Source: an uncultured Prevotella sp.
GTDB lineage: Bacteria > Bacteroidota > Bacteroidia > Bacteroidales > Bacteroidaceae
Assembly: GCA_900319895.1 (NCBI GenBank)
Contig: ONQK01000196.1
Coordinates: 1 to 7,429, forward strand
Direction: 5' to 3'
DNA length: 7,429 bases
Positions within the stretch are counted from its first letter, which is position 1. Each line of letters starts with the position of its first letter. This document shows positions 1-6,726 of the stretch, one piece after another. The notes beneath the pieces were generated by a model, which saw only the letters and a program-made list of their open reading frames with translations, did no database searches and had not been told where the DNA came from. Made by a program: the position numbers and the translations under genes.

Positions 1-1455
1 CTCTCTCAGCAACAGATGATGCTGGTGCGTATGCTCGAAATGCCTATCATGGAATTGGAAGACAGCATCAGGACCGAGTTGGAGGAAAATCCGGCATTGG
101 AACTCTCGACCGAGGAAGAGAGCTTTCAGGACGAGGGCATCACGGTGCTGGAGCCAAGTCGCGACGAACAGACTTTTGAGGAACAGCACGAACAGGAGGA
201 GCGTCAAGATGCCTTGGACGCCGCGCTCGAGCGCATCGGGGCAGATGACGACGACCTGCCTGTGTATGCCTCAAACGGAAACACGCAGAACACGGAGTAT
301 GAAGAGATCGTCTACGGACAGTCCATATCGTTCTACGATAAGCTGAAACAGCAAATCTACGAGTACCATCTGGATGAACAGCAAACCGAAATCATCAATT
401 ACATCATCGGTTCACTCGACGACGACGGGCTGTTCAGAAAGGACATCAGCGACCTTGTCGACGAACTGGCCATCTACCATGGCATTGAGGCCAACGAGGA
501 AGAAGTGGTGAAAATGCTGCGCGTCCTGCAATCGTTTGAGCCGGCAGGCATCGGGGCGCAGTCGCTGCAAGAATGTCTTTTGCTGCAAATTGACCAATGG
601 GAAAAAACACCTGACCAGCAGTTGCTGAGAAAGATCATCACCGAGAAATTCGACCAACTCTCGCGCGGCCTGTGGCAGCAGGTAGAACACGATTTGCATC
701 TCAGCTCAGGCCAGGTTGAAGCGTTGCAGCATGAAATCAGGCGCCTGAACCCCAAGCCGGGGTCGGCACTGAGCGAAACCCAAAGCAGCAGTGCGCAGCA
801 CATCACGCCAGACTTCATCATCGAAACGCACGACAACGGGAAAGTCACTTTTACGCTCAACAACAGCAATATCCCAGAGCTGCAGGTCTCACCCTCTTTT
901 ATCGACATGATTGAGACCTACAAAAACAACAAGAATGGGATGAACCGGCAAGCCAAGGAAGCCCTGCTGTACGCCAAGGAGAAGGTGAACAAAGCCGCAG
1001 GATTCATCGAGGCGGTCAAACAGCGCCGCCGCACGCTCAAAGCAACCATGCAGGCCATCATAGACCTGCAACTCAAATTCTTTCAGGATGGCGACGAGCT
1101 CGACCTCAAGCCAATGGTGTTGAAAGACGTGGCACAGCGCACCGGACTGGACATCTCGACCATCTCGCGCGTCTGCTCTGTCAAATACGCACAGACACGA
1201 TGGGGGATTTTCTCGCTGAAATATTTTTTCGTAGAAGGCTACACCACCGAAAGCGGGGAAATTATGACCACGACAAAGATAAAGAACATCTTGAAGGAGC
1301 TCATAGACGACGAGGATGCCAGCCGGCCGCTGAGCGATTCCGCCTTGTGCGCGCTTTTGAAGCAGCGAGGATGCCCCATTGCCCGGCGGACAGTAGCTAA
1401 ATATCGCGAAGACATGGGCATTGCCATTGCCAGAGAGCGAAGAAAAACGCCTTGA
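1..1455 (+). CDS. rpoN: RNA polymerase sigma-54 factor RpoN (5' end outside window)
   Basis: Sigma-54 directs core RNA polymerase to -24/-12 promoters, which open only with an AAA+ enhancer-binding activator. The reading frame is open from base 1 (L-S-Q-Q-Q before the first ATG at 16), and this matches the usual 'LS.QQ..l..lL..p..eLe..i..EleeNPaLE' region I, so the true start lies a short way upstream and the gene is partial. Counting from the ATG at 16: region I spans about residues 1-30; an acidic, poorly conserved region II about 31-90, ending in a DDDD run; the core-binding domain about 95-310; the helix-turn-helix about 365-410 (TGLDISTISRV, then KYAQTRWGIFSLKYFF); and the RpoN box ARRTVAKYR at 456-464 (bases 1381-1407), which reads the -24 element. 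The C-terminus is intact. The PAP2-like gene follows after 35 bases. Identification is secure. Confidence 0.97.
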   Translation, partial: LSQQQMMLVRMLEMPIMELEDSIRTELEENPALELSTEEESFQDEGITVLEPSRDEQTFEEQHEQEERQDALDAALERIGADDDDLPVYASNGNTQNTEYEEIVYGQSISFYDKLKQQIYEYHLDEQQTEIINYIIGSLDDDGLFRKDISDLVDELAIYHGIEANEEEVVKMLRVLQSFEPAGIGAQSLQECLLLQIDQWEKTPDQQLLRKIITEKFDQLSRGLWQQVEHDLHLSSGQVEALQHEIRRLNPKPGSALSETQSSSAQHITPDFIIETHDNGKVTFTLNNSNIPELQVSPSFIDMIETYKNNKNGMNRQAKEALLYAKEKVNKAAGFIEAVKQRRRTLKATMQAIIDLQLKFFQDGDELDLKPMVLKDVAQRTGLDISTISRVCSVKYAQTRWGIFSLKYFFVEGYTTESGEIMTTTKIKNILKELIDDEDASRPLSDSALCALLKQRGCPIARRTVAKYREDMGIAIARERRKTP

Positions 1456-1490
1456 GAGAGCTCCTTAACCATTGGCAACATCAAAAAATA

Positions 1491-2108
1491 ATGGAGGAAA
1501 AGAAAATCATATTGAGTGCACGGTTGATGAGCCTGCTTTTCACCCCTTTCTATCTGCCGCTTATAGGCCTGACAGCACTTTTCCTGTTCAGCAACCTCAG
1601 CCTCATGCCATTTTATTTCAAGGCGACGGTGCTCATAGCAGTCTACCTCTTCACGGTGCTGATGCCGACACTTTTCATCCATTTTTACCGACATTACCAT
1701 GGCAGGACATTCCTGGAGCTGGGCGCCCGTGAGCAGAGGATGGTGCCATACGTCATTTCCATCGTCTGCTATTTCGTCTGTTTTTACCTGATGAACCTGG
1801 CCCACGTGCCACACTTCATGAGCTCTATCGTGCTGGCTGCACTCTTTATCCAAATCATTTGTGCCATCATCAACATTTGGTGGAAAATATCGACTCACAC
1901 GGCAGCCATCGGCGGCGTGGCAGGCGGCCTGATTGCTTTTGCCCATTTTTTCTCCTTCAATCCGGTATGGTGGCTCAGCCTGGTCATCGTCCTCAGCGGG
2001 ATGGTAGGTACAAGCCGTATGATTTTACGGCAGCACAGCCTCTCACAAGTGCTTGTCGGCTTTGCCACAGGCTTCTTCTTAGGGTTAATTTGTATAAAAT
2101 ATTTATAA
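1491..2108 (+). CDS. PAP2-like polytopic membrane protein, degenerate phosphatase motifs
   Basis: A 205-residue, very hydrophobic protein with about six predicted membrane segments (roughly residues 12-35, 43-65, 86-103, 108-130, 138-157 and 184-202, with another possible one at 159-174). It resembles the type 2 phosphatidic acid phosphatase superfamily. Motif 1 (KxxxxxxRP) may correspond to R80-E-Q-R83 followed by V-P86; motif 2 (PSGH) to S134-T-H-T137; motif 3 (SRxxxxxHxxxD) to S175-R176 with H182, but Q186 stands where aspartate is expected. Family members dephosphorylate lipid phosphates or pyrophosphates; whether this one is active is unclear. I chose the ATG at 1491, preceded by an A-rich stretch; a TTG at 1452 overlapping the rpoN stop would add 13 polar residues and is less likely. 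It sits 35 bases after rpoN and is probably co-transcribed, without an obvious functional link. Confidence 0.75.
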   Translation: MEEKKIILSARLMSLLFTPFYLPLIGLTALFLFSNLSLMPFYFKATVLIAVYLFTVLMPTLFIHFYRHYHGRTFLELGAREQRMVPYVISIVCYFVCFYLMNLAHVPHFMSSIVLAALFIQIICAIINIWWKISTHTAAIGGVAGGLIAFAHFFSFNPVWWLSLVIVLSGMVGTSRMILRQHSLSQVLVGFATGFFLGLICIKYL

Positions 2109-2136
2109 TTACATTACACGAAAAATCAATGAAAAA

Positions 2137-2643
2137 ATGAAACCACTTGTAAGCATTATCATGGGCAGCACAAGCGACATGCCAGTGATGGAAAAAGCTT
2201 GTCAGATGCTCAACGATCTTCAAATCCCGTTTGAGGTCAACGCCCTTTCTGCTCACCGCACTCCCGAGGCGGTGGAAAATTTTGCAAAAAATGCGGCAGG
2301 CCGGGGGGTCAAAGTCATTGTCGCCGCCGCGGGAATGGCTGCGGCACTGCCAGGTGTGATAGCGGCCAACACGACACTTCCCGTCATCGGCGTACCCATT
2401 AAAGGCATGCTCGACGGCTTGGATGCCCTATTGAGCATTGTGCAAATGCCTCCAGGCATCCCGACGGCAACAGTCGGCGTAAACGGTGCCATGAATGCGG
2501 CTGTGCTGGCAGCCCAAATCTTGGCTTTGAGTCATGAGGACATTGCACAGCGCGTGGCGCGGCAAAAGGCATCGTTGGGCGAGAAAATAGAAAAAGCCAA
2601 CGCAGAACTTGCTGCCGTCAAATACGATTTTAAAACCAACTGA
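2137..2643 (+). CDS. purE: 5-(carboxyamino)imidazole ribonucleotide mutase PurE (class I)
   Basis: PurE converts N5-CAIR to CAIR in de novo purine synthesis; class I enzymes work together with PurK. The 168-residue length is typical of the single-domain enzyme. Visible motifs are the nucleotide/phosphate-binding G10-S-T-S-D14, the catalytic S38-A-H-R-T-P43 (H40 corresponds to the E. coli active-site His45), and the conserved L-P-G (71-73), G-V-P and SIVQMPPGIP (about 100-109) segments. The usual second conserved histidine (AAHLPG in E. coli and Thermotoga) is A70 here. The C-terminal helix (about 133-160) is charged. No PurK is present in the window. The gene starts 28 bases after the PAP2-like gene and is followed by ispG after 10 bases, so purE and ispG probably share a transcript. 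The start is preceded by an A-rich stretch and no Shine-Dalgarno sequence, as is normal for Bacteroidetes. Confidence 0.96.
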   Translation: MKPLVSIIMGSTSDMPVMEKACQMLNDLQIPFEVNALSAHRTPEAVENFAKNAAGRGVKVIVAAAGMAAALPGVIAANTTLPVIGVPIKGMLDGLDALLSIVQMPPGIPTATVGVNGAMNAAVLAAQILALSHEDIAQRVARQKASLGEKIEKANAELAAVKYDFKTN

Positions 2644-2653
2644 GCAACATATA

Positions 2654-4324
2654 ATGAACGACCTTTTCAACTATCGTAGGAGAATCTCACAATCAGTGCA
2701 AGTGGGCAGTTTGAGCATCGGCGGCGACGCGCCTGTGCGCATCCAGTCGATGACAACAACCAACACGAACGACACGGAGGCTTCCGTACAACAAGCCAAA
2801 CGCATCATCGAGGCGGGCGGCGAACTGGTGCGGTTGACCACTCAGGGCATCAGGGAGGCGGAAAACTTGAAAAACATCAATGCCGGACTTCGTTCACAGC
2901 AGCTGTTCACGCCCATTGTGGCAGATGTCCATTTTAATCCCAAGGTGGCGGAAGTTGCGGCACTTTATGCCGAAAAGGTTAGGATCAATCCTGGAAATTA
3001 TGTCGACCCGGCGCGCACGTTCAAGAAACGGGACTATACGGAAGTTGAATATGCCGAAGAATTGCGAAAGATAGAAGAACGATTCGTCCCTTTTCTGCAC
3101 ATCTGCAAACAGCATCACACTGCCGTCCGAATAGGTGTGAACCACGGCTCGCTGTCGGACAGGATCATGTCACGCTATGGGGACACGCCTAAGGGAATTG
3201 TAGAAAGCTGTATGGAGTTCCTTCGCATTGCCCGGCGGGAGGATTTTGACAATGTTGTCATCTCCATCAAGGCCTCCAATACGGTAGTGATGGTGCGGTC
3301 GATGAGGCTCTTGGTTGAAACCATGGCGCATGAAGGCATGTGCTATCCTTTGCATTTGGGCGTGACAGAAGCTGGCGAGGGCGAGGACGGGCGCATCAAA
3401 AGCGCCGTCGGCATCGGCGCATTGCTGACCGATGGCATCGGCGACACCATTCGCGTGTCGCTCAGCGAAGAGCCGGAGGCCGAAATCCCCGTGGCACGCC
3501 GCCTCGCGGAGCATGTCGCAAAATACAAGGAAAGCCCGATAACAATCCGCCAAACCGTGGCGGATGAGTTCAACTGGTTGAACCCATGTCGCCGAAAGAC
3601 AAAGGCCGTCGGCGTAGTCGGAGGCGAGAACGTACCTGTTGTTGTCGGCAGCGACGACCTCAATGTGGCCGACTATACCTTCTTGCGGCTTCCTTATCCA
3701 TTGGCAAACGAAGAATACATCAGTCAACTGAGAAAACGCCCTGACGTGGTCGTAGTCACCATCGGCAATACACCTTACGAGCATCGCGCCACGATTCACC
3801 GACTGATGCAGGCAGGCATTACCAATCCCGTTATAGCCGCTTTTTCCTATCACTACAATTGCCAGGAGAAAGCGTTGCTGCAAATCGATGCCGCCGCCGA
3901 CTTCAGCACGCTGCTCATAGACCAGCTCGTGGACGGTATCTGGCTGCAAAACACAGGCGATGTCCCCCAATCCGACGTGTTGGAAACGGCTTTTGGCATC
4001 CTGCAGGCCGCGCGGTTGCGCACTACAAAGACAGAATACATCTCTTGTCCTGGCTGTGGGAGAACGCTTTACAACTTGCCCGAAACCATTGCCCGTATCA
4101 AACAAGCTACCCAAGACTTGGTTGGGCTGAAAATAGGTATCATGGGCTGCATCGTCAATGGGCCGGGAGAGATGGCGGATGCAGACTATGGCTATGTGGG
4201 GGCCGGCCGTGGCAAAATTTCGCTCTACCGTCAACAAGTGTGCGTGGAAAAAAACATCCCCGAGCAAGAGGCGGTCGAAAAACTGCTCAAATTGATAGAA
4301 AATGATCGAAAGCCCAATGCGTAA
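2654..4324 (+). CDS. ispG: 4-hydroxy-3-methylbut-2-en-1-yl diphosphate synthase IspG (GcpE), long form
   Basis: IspG performs the penultimate MEP-pathway step, reductive conversion of MEcPP to HMBPP, in the cytoplasm using a [4Fe-4S] cluster. The 556-residue product has an N-terminal TIM barrel (about 1-270; markers VRIQSMT at 28-34, VADVHFNP at 89-96, VRINPGN at 109-115, IGVNHGSL at 160-167, GVTEAGEG at 236-243). A roughly 180-residue insertion follows (about 271-455), then the iron-sulfur domain, with ligands C465 and C468 (SCPGCGR), C499 (MGCIVNGPGE), and active-site E505. E. coli-type enzymes lack the insertion and have about 370 residues; the long form is known from plants, Chlamydia and Bacteroidetes. 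I chose the ATG at 2654, 10 bases after purE; an upstream ATG at 2609 would overlap the end of purE and add 15 residues unlike the family. ribD converges from the right. Confidence 0.96.
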   Translation: MNDLFNYRRRISQSVQVGSLSIGGDAPVRIQSMTTTNTNDTEASVQQAKRIIEAGGELVRLTTQGIREAENLKNINAGLRSQQLFTPIVADVHFNPKVAEVAALYAEKVRINPGNYVDPARTFKKRDYTEVEYAEELRKIEERFVPFLHICKQHHTAVRIGVNHGSLSDRIMSRYGDTPKGIVESCMEFLRIARREDFDNVVISIKASNTVVMVRSMRLLVETMAHEGMCYPLHLGVTEAGEGEDGRIKSAVGIGALLTDGIGDTIRVSLSEEPEAEIPVARRLAEHVAKYKESPITIRQTVADEFNWLNPCRRKTKAVGVVGGENVPVVVGSDDLNVADYTFLRLPYPLANEEYISQLRKRPDVVVVTIGNTPYEHRATIHRLMQAGITNPVIAAFSYHYNCQEKALLQIDAAADFSTLLIDQLVDGIWLQNTGDVPQSDVLETAFGILQAARLRTTKTEYISCPGCGRTLYNLPETIARIKQATQDLVGLKIGIMGCIVNGPGEMADADYGYVGAGRGKISLYRQQVCVEKNIPEQEAVEKLLKLIENDRKPNA

Positions 4325-4342
4325 AACTGTCTTGTCTTTTAC
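4321..4342. terminator. Inverted repeat spanning both convergent stop codons
   Basis: GTAAAA (4321-4326) and TTTTAC (4337-4342) form a perfect 6-bp inverted repeat around a 10-base loop. The left arm contains the ispG stop TAA (4322-4324) and the right arm the ribD stop (4339-4341 on the minus strand). A second tiny hairpin, CCCA-CAGA-TGGG (4342-4353), adjoins it. This is the only place for a terminator between the convergent genes, but the stem is AT-rich and short and no clear U-tract follows on either strand, so the role as a bidirectional terminator is a weak inference. Confidence 0.2.
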
Positions 4343-5292
4343 CCACAGATGGGCAATTTGTCAGGGGAGAACCTTTTTATGACGTTTCCATCGCAGGTCT
4401 CACGTCGTATTTCAACGGCATTTTCAGGAATTTCAGGCGCAGGAGTGCCGCCATTAACGGTTTTCGGGGAAATCTCGACGCGAATTTCGTCCCATAAATT
4501 CAAGTCCATGAAACTTTGAAGCGTCGTTTTGCCGCCTTCAACCAAAAGTGAGATCAAATTTTGCTGCCTGCATTGTTCAAGGATCTCCTCTATGGGGCAG
4601 TTGTGCGAAAGTACAAACTTCTGTGGATTTTCGCCAGCCCAATGCCGAACGGTGAGCCGCGGGTGCTCACGCCGCTCCGTCGTGTTGCCGACAAGGATTG
4701 CCGCATGCGCTGCCCGTAATTTGTGGACTAAAATCTGTGTGTGTGGCGTGGAAAAAGGGTATGCCACGAACTGGTCGTCCAAAAAACCGTTGGCCGACTG
4801 CGCCCATTTTAAGGTAATGAAAGGGCGGTGGAGGCGCTGGAAAGTGAAAAAATGCCGGTTAAGCGCTAAACATTCTTTTTCGAGAATGCCGACAATGACG
4901 TTGACACCAGCCTCGCGCAACCGTTCAATGCCTTTCCCGCAGACTTTCGAACACGGGTCTATGCTGCCGACGACCACCTCGGGCACACCTTTGTGCACGA
5001 TGAGGTCGGCACATGGCGGCGTCTTACCGTAATGTGAGCAGGGCTCAAGGCTTACATAAATCGTACTTTCGCCCAGCAATGCCTCGTCGTCGGGTTTTAC
5101 GGAATTGAAGGCGTTGACCTCGGCGTGTGGCTGCCCGCTTCTTTGGTGGAATCCTTCGCCAATGATGCGGTCGCGGTGCACGATGACAGCTCCCACCATG
5201 GGATTGGGGCGGGCTGATAAAGCTCCACCTTGGGCAAGTTGAAGACAGCGACGCATGTATTTTTCATGCCTCATCTCGGACAGGTTTTGCAT
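4339..5292 (-). CDS. ribD: Bifunctional diaminohydroxyphosphoribosylaminopyrimidine deaminase / reductase RibD
   Basis: RibD carries out the second and third steps from GTP toward riboflavin: deamination of the pyrimidine ring, then NADPH-dependent reduction of the ribosyl side chain. The N-terminal deaminase (about residues 7-145) is intact: PNPMVGAV (29-36), zinc ligand H56 with catalytic E58 (PHAEVNAF), and zinc ligands C85 and C94 (EPCSHYGKTPPC). The C-terminal reductase (about 157-315) begins PFITLKWAQSANGF, with VGNTTERREHPRLTVR at 201-216 and LLVEGGKTTLQSF at 249-261. At 317 residues it is shorter than the about 340-370 usual; the missing segment appears to lie around residues 225-240 of the reductase. 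The ATG at 5292 has an A-rich upstream; an in-frame ATG at 5274 (residue 7) aligns better with the E. coli start, so the first six residues are uncertain. Divergent from prmC and convergent with ispG; no other rib gene is nearby. Confidence 0.93.
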   Translation of the reverse strand: MQNLSEMRHEKYMRRCLQLAQGGALSARPNPMVGAVIVHRDRIIGEGFHQRSGQPHAEVNAFNSVKPDDEALLGESTIYVSLEPCSHYGKTPPCADLIVHKGVPEVVVGSIDPCSKVCGKGIERLREAGVNVIVGILEKECLALNRHFFTFQRLHRPFITLKWAQSANGFLDDQFVAYPFSTPHTQILVHKLRAAHAAILVGNTTERREHPRLTVRHWAGENPQKFVLSHNCPIEEILEQCRQQNLISLLVEGGKTTLQSFMDLNLWDEIRVEISPKTVNGGTPAPEIPENAVEIRRETCDGNVIKRFSPDKLPICG

Positions 5293-5301
5293 ATTTTTTC
5301 G

Positions 5302-5309
5302 TATTTTTG
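5302..5309 (+). promoter_or_regulatory. Candidate Bacteroidetes -7 promoter box for prmC
   Basis: The bases TATTTTTG match the Bacteroidetes -7 consensus TAnnTTTG exactly and lie 8 bases before the prmC ATG, in the only space (25 bases) between the divergent ribD and prmC starts. No TTTG -33 element is found at the usual 19-21-base spacing; the nearest one (5286-5289) is only 12 bases away. If used, transcription would start almost at the ATG, giving a near-leaderless mRNA. The stretch is T-rich, so a chance match is quite possible. Confidence 0.3.
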
Positions 5310-5317
5310 CGGTGGGT

Positions 5318-6160
5318 ATGACATATCAAACTTTTTGGAAACGACTGGCCGCTGTTTGCGGTGAAAACGAGGCGAAGGCCGTGGCACGCATGGTTTTTGA
5401 AGACCGTTGCGGCTTATCGCTTGCCGATGTATTTGTTGGCAAAGATAGTCAATTATCGGCAGAACAGGGGGCAGAATTGGAGGAAATTTTAGGCCGCTTG
5501 CTTCAAAATGAGCCCGTGCAGTATGTCTTGGGGTGGGCTGATTTTTGTGGCCATCGTTTTGCCGTGGAGCCTGGAGTGCTCATCCCCCGGCCAGAGACGG
5601 AGGAACTTTGCGAATGGGTCAAGGCTTCTGTCGCCGGCCGGCCCGAATTGCGGATATTGGATGCCTGCTGTGGTAGCGGATGCATCGGTATTGCTTTGGC
5701 GCTAGGGCTTCCTGGGACACGCGTCTCAATGTATGACATCTCGCCGGTTGCCTGTCGGGTCAGCCAGTTTAACGCGGCGGCTTTGTCGGCCTCGGTCAAT
5801 GTCTTTCGGCATGATGCCCGGCAACCTTTGCCGACAGAGGCAAACCGATTTGACGTGGTGGTGTCTAATCCGCCTTACATTACGCCTGAAGAGCGTTCGG
5901 AAATGGAGAGGAATGTTCTTGACCATGAGCCAGAGTTGGCATTGTTTGTCCCTGGAGATCAGCCACTTGTTTATTATGCAGCCATTGCCGCCCAGGCGAA
6001 GGAAGCCTTGAAGCCCGGAGGTATGGTCTTTTTTGAAATCAACCCGAAATTTGTGGCTCAAATGCAAGAAACGTTGAGTGCTGCCGGTTTTGGGAACATT
6101 GAGGTCAGGATGGATGGCTTTGGCAGACAGCGAATGATGAAAGCCATTTGCCTAAAGTAG
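5318..6160 (+). CDS. prmC: Peptide chain release factor N5-glutamine methyltransferase PrmC (HemK)
   Basis: PrmC methylates the glutamine of the GGQ motif in release factors RF1 and RF2, using S-adenosylmethionine, and so supports efficient translation termination. The 280-residue length is typical. The N-terminal helical domain (about 1-75) recognises the release factor and ends in EPVQYVLG (65-72); VLIPRPETEEL (87-97) leads into the Rossmann-fold methyltransferase domain, with the SAM-binding motif ILDACCGSGCIGIAL (113-127) and the catalytic NPPY (184-187), which contacts the substrate glutamine. The SAM loop reads D-A-C-C-G-S-G rather than the commoner D-x-G-T-G-S-G. I chose the ATG at 5318 because MTYQTFWKRL lines up with the family's N-terminus; an earlier in-frame ATG at 5255 would run into ribD. 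recX follows after 47 bases and is probably in the same operon. Confidence 0.96.
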   Translation: MTYQTFWKRLAAVCGENEAKAVARMVFEDRCGLSLADVFVGKDSQLSAEQGAELEEILGRLLQNEPVQYVLGWADFCGHRFAVEPGVLIPRPETEELCEWVKASVAGRPELRILDACCGSGCIGIALALGLPGTRVSMYDISPVACRVSQFNAAALSASVNVFRHDARQPLPTEANRFDVVVSNPPYITPEERSEMERNVLDHEPELALFVPGDQPLVYYAAIAAQAKEALKPGGMVFFEINPKFVAQMQETLSAAGFGNIEVRMDGFGRQRMMKAICLK

Positions 6161-6198
6161 TTTTTGAGTATAACTAACCGTGAGAACACTATAAACAG

Positions 6199-6204
6199 AG
6201 GAGG
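6199..6204 (+). promoter_or_regulatory. Perfect Shine-Dalgarno sequence before recX
   Basis: AGGAGG lies within a longer purine run (6197-6208). It is 3 bases from the ATG at 6208 and 6 bases from the ATG at 6211, so if it is used, the second ATG is the better-placed start. No other gene in this window has such a site, and Bacteroidetes generally do not rely on them. Confidence 0.5.
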
Positions 6205-6207
6205 AGA

Positions 6208-6726
6208 ATGATGTTTCGACCTAAAAAAACGATGACCGAAGACGAGGCGCGCTCAAAGTTGTCAGCATTGTGCGCGCGCGGCGAGTATTGTGAGTACGAC
6301 ATGACCGAGAAAATGCGGAAATGGGGTGTTGAACCTGCTGCCCAGATGCGTGTCCTGGACTTTTTGATTGAGAACAAATATGTAGAACAAGAGCGATTTT
6401 GCAGATCCTTTGTCAAGGACAAATTGTATTTTAACCATTGGGGGCGCCGGAAAATAGAGCAAGCTTTGTGGCAAAAGCGTGTAGACAGGCGTGTTTTTAT
6501 TGAGGTACTAGACGAAATCGACTCTAAAGAGTATGTGCTTATCCTCAAAGACTTGCTCAAGAGTAAACGTAAGTCGATAAAAGCTGACAATGCCTACGAG
6601 ATGAATGGAAAACTCATCCGCTTTGCCCTTTCCAGAGGGTTTACAATGGACATTATACGGCAGTGCATTCATGATGTGGACCAATACGATTTGACCGATG
6701 AGCAGCTTCCTCTCCCGTCTTACTGA
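6208..6726 (+). CDS. recX: Regulatory protein RecX family
   Basis: RecX proteins bind RecA and its nucleoprotein filament, usually restraining filament growth and recombinase activity. The 172-residue product is small, charged and all-helical, built of repeated three-helix units as in the family: unit 1 about residues 10-58 (ALCARGEYCEYDMTEKM, then VLDFLIENKYV), unit 2 about 60-108 (RFCRSFVKDKL, then WGRRKIEQALWQKRV), unit 3 about 110-158 (ending LIRFALSRGFTMDII). The match is to the family pattern rather than to fixed catalytic residues, as RecX is not an enzyme. The ATG at 6208 is directly followed by a second ATG at 6211. recA is not in the window. The 3' end overlaps the comF-like gene by 29 bases in another frame, implying translational coupling. 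The coding sequence looks somewhat more AT-rich than its neighbours. No LexA-like operator is evident upstream. Confidence 0.9.
   Translation: MMFRPKKTMTEDEARSKLSALCARGEYCEYDMTEKMRKWGVEPAAQMRVLDFLIENKYVEQERFCRSFVKDKLYFNHWGRRKIEQALWQKRVDRRVFIEVLDEIDSKEYVLILKDLLKSKRKSIKADNAYEMNGKLIRFALSRGFTMDIIRQCIHDVDQYDLTDEQLPLPSY

Noticed and set aside
1239..1946. A 235-codon minus-strand open frame across the rpoN/PAP2 junction
   Set aside because: It crosses two supported + strand genes and its composition is atypical (rich in H, C, Q and K), with no recognisable motif.
2089..2117. Possible promoter for purE: TTTG (2089-2092) and TACATTAC (2110-2117)
   Set aside because: The -7 part matches only TA and TT of TAnnTTTG, and the 17-base spacing is short of the usual 19-21; the stretch is simply AT-rich, so I do not list it.
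3170..4267. A 365-codon open frame on the minus strand opposite ispG
   Set aside because: It lies entirely within the well-supported ispG gene; its translation (many H, Q, C and R residues) resembles no family I know and looks like a reverse-strand shadow of a codon-biased gene.
6161..6207. Possible separate promoter in the prmC-recX gap
   Set aside because: A TTTG occurs at 6163-6166 but no TAnnTTTG-like box lies at the right distance; co-transcription with prmC is simpler.
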